Shown here: positions 5,126-6,756 of the stretch, piece after piece
Layout of the letters: each line of letters begins with the position of its first letter
Position numbering within the stretch: the stretch's first letter is position 1
DNA from: Minisyncoccota bacterium
GTDB lineage: Bacteria; Patescibacteriota; Microgenomatia; UBA1400; PJMF01
Direction: 5' to 3'
DNA length: 6,756 nt
Assembly (NCBI GenBank): GCA_003518205.1
Contig: DOZC01000004.1
Coordinates: 1-6,756 of the forward strand
Notes under the pieces: generated by a model
Told to the model about the DNA's origin: nothing
The model's database searches: none
What the model saw: only the letters and a program-made list of their open reading frames with translations
Translations under genes and position numbers: made by a program

Positions 5126-5270
5126 ACAGTTGGCACAGATCTGTTCGATCTGGAGCCCCCTCATTTTGAGGGATTTGTTCCAGGCCGGAAGGTCTGTAAA
5201 GGGTTGATGAGACCCGCCAACTAACACACTAGCTGCTGCCGAATTATATTTGGCAGCAGCTTTTTCTTTA
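5126..5270 (+). ncRNA. Orphan structured small RNA, about 145 nt, family not recognised
   Basis: A free-standing transcription unit between a strong promoter and a strong terminator, with no protein gene downstream on this strand. The body is closed by a 7-bp helix (AGTTGGC 5128-5134 with GCCAACT 5216-5222). Inside are hairpin A, CAGATC/GATCTG (5136-5141/5147-5152, 5-nt loop); hairpin B, CCCTCA/TGAGGG (5158-5163/5167-5172); hairpin C, CAGGCC/GGTCTG with a GGAA tetraloop (5181-5186/5191-5196, one G-U); and hairpin D, GGGT/ACCC (5201-5204/5212-5215). GGTCT (5191-5195) could instead pair with AGACC (5210-5214), so two folds compete. Hairpin C recalls the SRP RNA tip (CCGGAAGG), but the AGCAG partner strand and rod shape are absent. 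It is too short for tmRNA or RNase P RNA. A riboswitch is unlikely because the next gene lies on the other strand. Confidence 0.7.
5231..5270 (+). terminator. Strong intrinsic terminator of the structured RNA
   Basis: AGCTGCTGCC (5231-5240) pairs with GGCAGCAGCT (5252-5261); the stem extends inward by a G-U and three A-T pairs to a TAT loop. It is followed by TTTTCTTTA. On the minus strand the stem is followed by AGTGTGTTAG, so it does not serve queA. Confidence 0.92.
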
Positions 5271-5314
5271 CTTCCTTACTTAGAACGAACCCCGACAGTG
5301 AGGGCCAGGGAAGT

Positions 5315-6397
5315 TTATAAAATCACCATCCCATCCCCAAAACTGAAAAAACGGTAATGCTGAGCAATCGCTGTGGCATAGGCTTGACCGATAAGACTTT
5401 GACTGAAACTTTCAAAGGGAATTGAGGTATTAGGTGCTGAAACTAGGGCTGCCACTAGCATCAATAAACTGGATTCCGGCAAATGAAAGTTGGTGATTAG
5501 GGCATCTACTGCCCGGAATTTATAGGGTGGGTAGAGAAAAATTTCAGTATCACCAGATTTGGCTTGCAAAAGGCTGGCTGAGTCAGCGCAACTTTCCAAA
5601 ACTCTGGTGGTGGTGGTGCCAACAGCCACGAGTTTTTTACCAGCTGCCCGCCGCGAGTTTAGAGCCACAGCTACTTCTGGAGTTAACTCAAACCATTCTT
5701 TATGCAATCGATGCTTGGAGATAGCTTCAGTTTTGACCGGCAAAAATGTCCCCAGACCCACATGGAGCGTAACTTCGAAAATTTCCACACCTTTGGCAAG
5801 CAGTCGAGCGTCAAGTTCTGGAGTGAAATGTAAACCGGCAGTGGGAGCGGCAGCTGAACCGGCAATTTTGGCATAAAGAGTTTGATAATGTTCTCTAAGT
5901 TCAGTTTCGTCTTCATCGGCCCAGTGGATATAAGGGGGAATGGGAGTGTGACCAATGGCCATCAATTCACTAAAAAGTTGGTTGTGGGGCAGGTTAAAGG
6001 TAATTTCGCGGGTGTAATCGGTTACGGCGCTACAGGTGGCAGACAGGGAACTAGTCGGAAATTGAATGATCTGACCGGCTTTGAGCCCAGGTTTAGTCAA
6101 ACACTCCCAACGCTCGTGACCAGCAGCTGTCAAACCCAATCGATGAGTCAATAAAATCTCCACCGCGCCACCGGTGGTTTTGTGGCCGAGAATTCGGGCG
6201 GGGATGACTTTGGTGTTGTTGCGAACCAAAACGTGATTGGCAGTTAGGATTTGGTCGAGCTGGGAAAAGCGTTTATGACTCAAGGTTTGAGTGGTACGAT
6301 CAATCACCATGAGCCGGCTGGAATCGCGAGGCTCGGCTGGAATTTGGGCAATCAATTCCGGGGGGAGTGGGTAAGTAAACTGTGACAGCTGGAGCAT
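5315..6397 (-). CDS. queA: S-adenosylmethionine:tRNA ribosyltransferase-isomerase
   Basis: Penultimate step of queuosine synthesis: transfers and isomerises the ribosyl group of SAM onto 7-aminomethyl-7-deazaguanine at position 34 of GUN tRNAs to give epoxyqueuosine. 360 residues, standard length. Family blocks in order: YPLPPELIAQ with RDSSRLMVIDR at 9-34, VRNNTKVIPARILG at 58-71, TGGAVEILL at 75-83, PTAGLHFTPEL at 185-195, EVTLHVGLGTFLPVK at 208-222, HKEWFEL at 232-238, GTTTTRVLE at 260-268, FLYPPYKF at 287-294, VDALITNFHLPESSLLMLVAA at 297-317, and the C-terminal YRFFSFGDGMVIL. No key block is missing. No Shine-Dalgarno site precedes the ATG. No tgt, queG or other Que gene is in view. Its start is only 26 bp from the divergent membrane-protein gene, and no clear terminator follows its stop. 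Confidence 0.97.
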   Translation of the reverse strand: MLQLSQFTYPLPPELIAQIPAEPRDSSRLMVIDRTTQTLSHKRFSQLDQILTANHVLVRNNTKVIPARILGHKTTGGAVEILLTHRLGLTAAGHERWECLTKPGLKAGQIIQFPTSSLSATCSAVTDYTREITFNLPHNQLFSELMAIGHTPIPPYIHWADEDETELREHYQTLYAKIAGSAAAPTAGLHFTPELDARLLAKGVEIFEVTLHVGLGTFLPVKTEAISKHRLHKEWFELTPEVAVALNSRRAAGKKLVAVGTTTTRVLESCADSASLLQAKSGDTEIFLYPPYKFRAVDALITNFHLPESSLLMLVAALVSAPNTSIPFESFSQSLIGQAYATAIAQHYRFFSFGDGMVIL

Positions 6398-6411
6398 AGT
6401 TGCGGTATAGT
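6382..6411 (+). promoter_or_regulatory. Probable promoter of the membrane-protein gene, inside the queA 5' end
   Basis: GTGACA (6382-6387), an 18-bp spacer and TATAGT (6406-6411): 5 of 6 at each box. The predicted start is near 6418, so the mRNA would have only about 6 nt before the ATG at 6424, almost leaderless, in keeping with the lack of a Shine-Dalgarno site. Confidence 0.55.
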
Positions 6412-6441
6412 ATCAGACATCAGATGTCAGATAGCAGATTT
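6411..6441. repeat. Four tandem 7-bp CAGATNN repeats and an imperfect palindrome between divergent genes
   Basis: Units CAGACAT, CAGATGT, CAGATAG and CAGATTT run head to tail from 6414 to 6441. The first ones also form an imperfect palindrome, TATCAGACAT (6411-6420) and ATGTCAGATA (6424-6433), 9 of 10 matching around CAG. The repeat sits between the two predicted -10 boxes and spans the ATG at 6424, a natural operator position. No regulator is known for it. Confidence 0.6.
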
Positions 6442-6756
6442 CGGAATTATACCGCACCTCGACCCGAGTCTCGATCGAGCCGACCGAGTCGATCAAGCCA
6501 TTCGAATGTTTCATTTGGCCAACGGTTGGGGCAGTCAGTTAAAACTGTGGGATTGTGGTTGAGTTTTGGGGGAGTGGGATTAGGATTTATTTTTGGAGTT
6601 GGCTGGTGGTTTAAGGGTCAATTTACCAAGTTTTGGCCGGTGACTGATCCAGCTACTTTGGTGTTTGTTGATCCTCACGTCGGAAGTCAAACTGGTCCCT
6701 GGGTGGCTCAACTTCAACCAGAAACTCAAACCATTATTTGGCAAAGTTTGCCGGCC
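6424..6756 (+). CDS. N-terminal part of an unrecognised single-pass membrane protein (3' end outside window)
   Basis: Open from ATG 6424 to the window end, 111 codons with no stop. Residues 1-40 are polar and rich in Ser and Arg (for example ESRSSRPSRSS at 15-25), a likely cytoplasmic tail. Residues 41-63 are a hydrophobic Gly-rich helix ending in GVGWWF. The remainder (KGQFTKFWPVTDPATLVFVDP onward, with GPWVAQL and TIIWQSLPA) looks like the start of an extracytoplasmic domain. Positive charge before the helix favours N-in, C-out topology. The ATG is the only ATG upstream of the helix; TTG 6526 or GTG 6547 are alternatives that would drop the basic tail. The codons in the tail are mostly CGA, TCG and AGC/AGT, unlike the rest. 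I do not recognise the family. Confidence 0.7.
   Translation, partial: MSDSRFRNYTAPRPESRSSRPSRSSHSNVSFGQRLGQSVKTVGLWLSFGGVGLGFIFGVGWWFKGQFTKFWPVTDPATLVFVDPHVGSQTGPWVAQLQPETQTIIWQSLPA
6446..6474 (-). promoter_or_regulatory. Probable promoter of queA, inside the divergent gene
   Basis: On the minus strand: TCGAGA (6474-6469, 4 of 6), a 17-bp spacer and a perfect TATAAT (6451-6446). Predicted start is near 6439, giving a leader of about 42 nt that contains the CAGATNN repeats in antisense. Confidence 0.6.

Noticed and set aside
5181..5215. SRP RNA, because of CCGGAAGG with a GGAA tetraloop
   Set aside because: The opposite strand lacks the AGCAG of the symmetric loop and the molecule is multibranched, not a rod. 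A covariance search could still overturn this.
5204..5215. Hammerhead ribozyme core, from TTGATGAG
   Set aside because: No GAAA core strand and no suitable cleavage-site stem nearby.
4988..5227. Minus-strand 79-codon ORF starting with GTG near 5227
   Set aside because: It runs antisense through the structured RNA, its promoter and the minus-strand leader, has no ribosome site, and the product has no recognisable features.

Overview
The window reads like a chromosomal piece of a small-genome bacterium, most plausibly a member of the Candidate Phyla Radiation (Patescibacteria). The pointers are a minimal 152-residue EF-Ts, a FolD with eroded signature motifs, tightly packed genes with weak or distant Shine-Dalgarno sites, and moderate GC. 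The genetic code looks standard (TGA ends the nfo-type gene). This placement is an inference; no rRNA is present to fix it.

Left half, + strand (1-3995): the C-terminal two thirds of glyA (serine hydroxymethyltransferase), a complete endonuclease IV gene (nfo), folD starting on the base after the nfo stop, then rpsB and tsf (ribosomal protein S2 and EF-Ts). GlyA and FolD hand one-carbon units between serine, glycine and folate. Nfo is a DNA repair gene sitting between them. RpsB-tsf is the classic translation pair.

Middle (4045-5270): this is the unusual part. A minus-strand gene (4107-4943) encodes a secreted or membrane-anchored protein of probable concanavalin A-like beta-sandwich fold. 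Its DNA is GC-richer than its surroundings and is built almost end to end from short, mostly perfect inverted repeats, so its mRNA should be a string of hairpins. The gene has a recognisable extended -10 promoter, a structured 5' leader, a 13-bp inverted repeat bracketing the whole ORF, and a strong intrinsic terminator. Divergent from it, a near-consensus sigma70-type promoter drives a roughly 145-nt transcript that closes on itself with a 7-bp helix, contains several hairpins and ends in a textbook terminator. It contains no convincing ORF, so I call it an orphan structured RNA.

Right end (5315-6756): queA (queuosine tRNA modification) on the minus strand. Divergent from it, only 26 bp away, is the start of an unrecognised membrane protein that runs off the window. 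The space between the two start codons holds four 7-bp CAGATNN direct repeats, an imperfect palindrome, and two promoters whose transcripts should overlap at their 5' ends.
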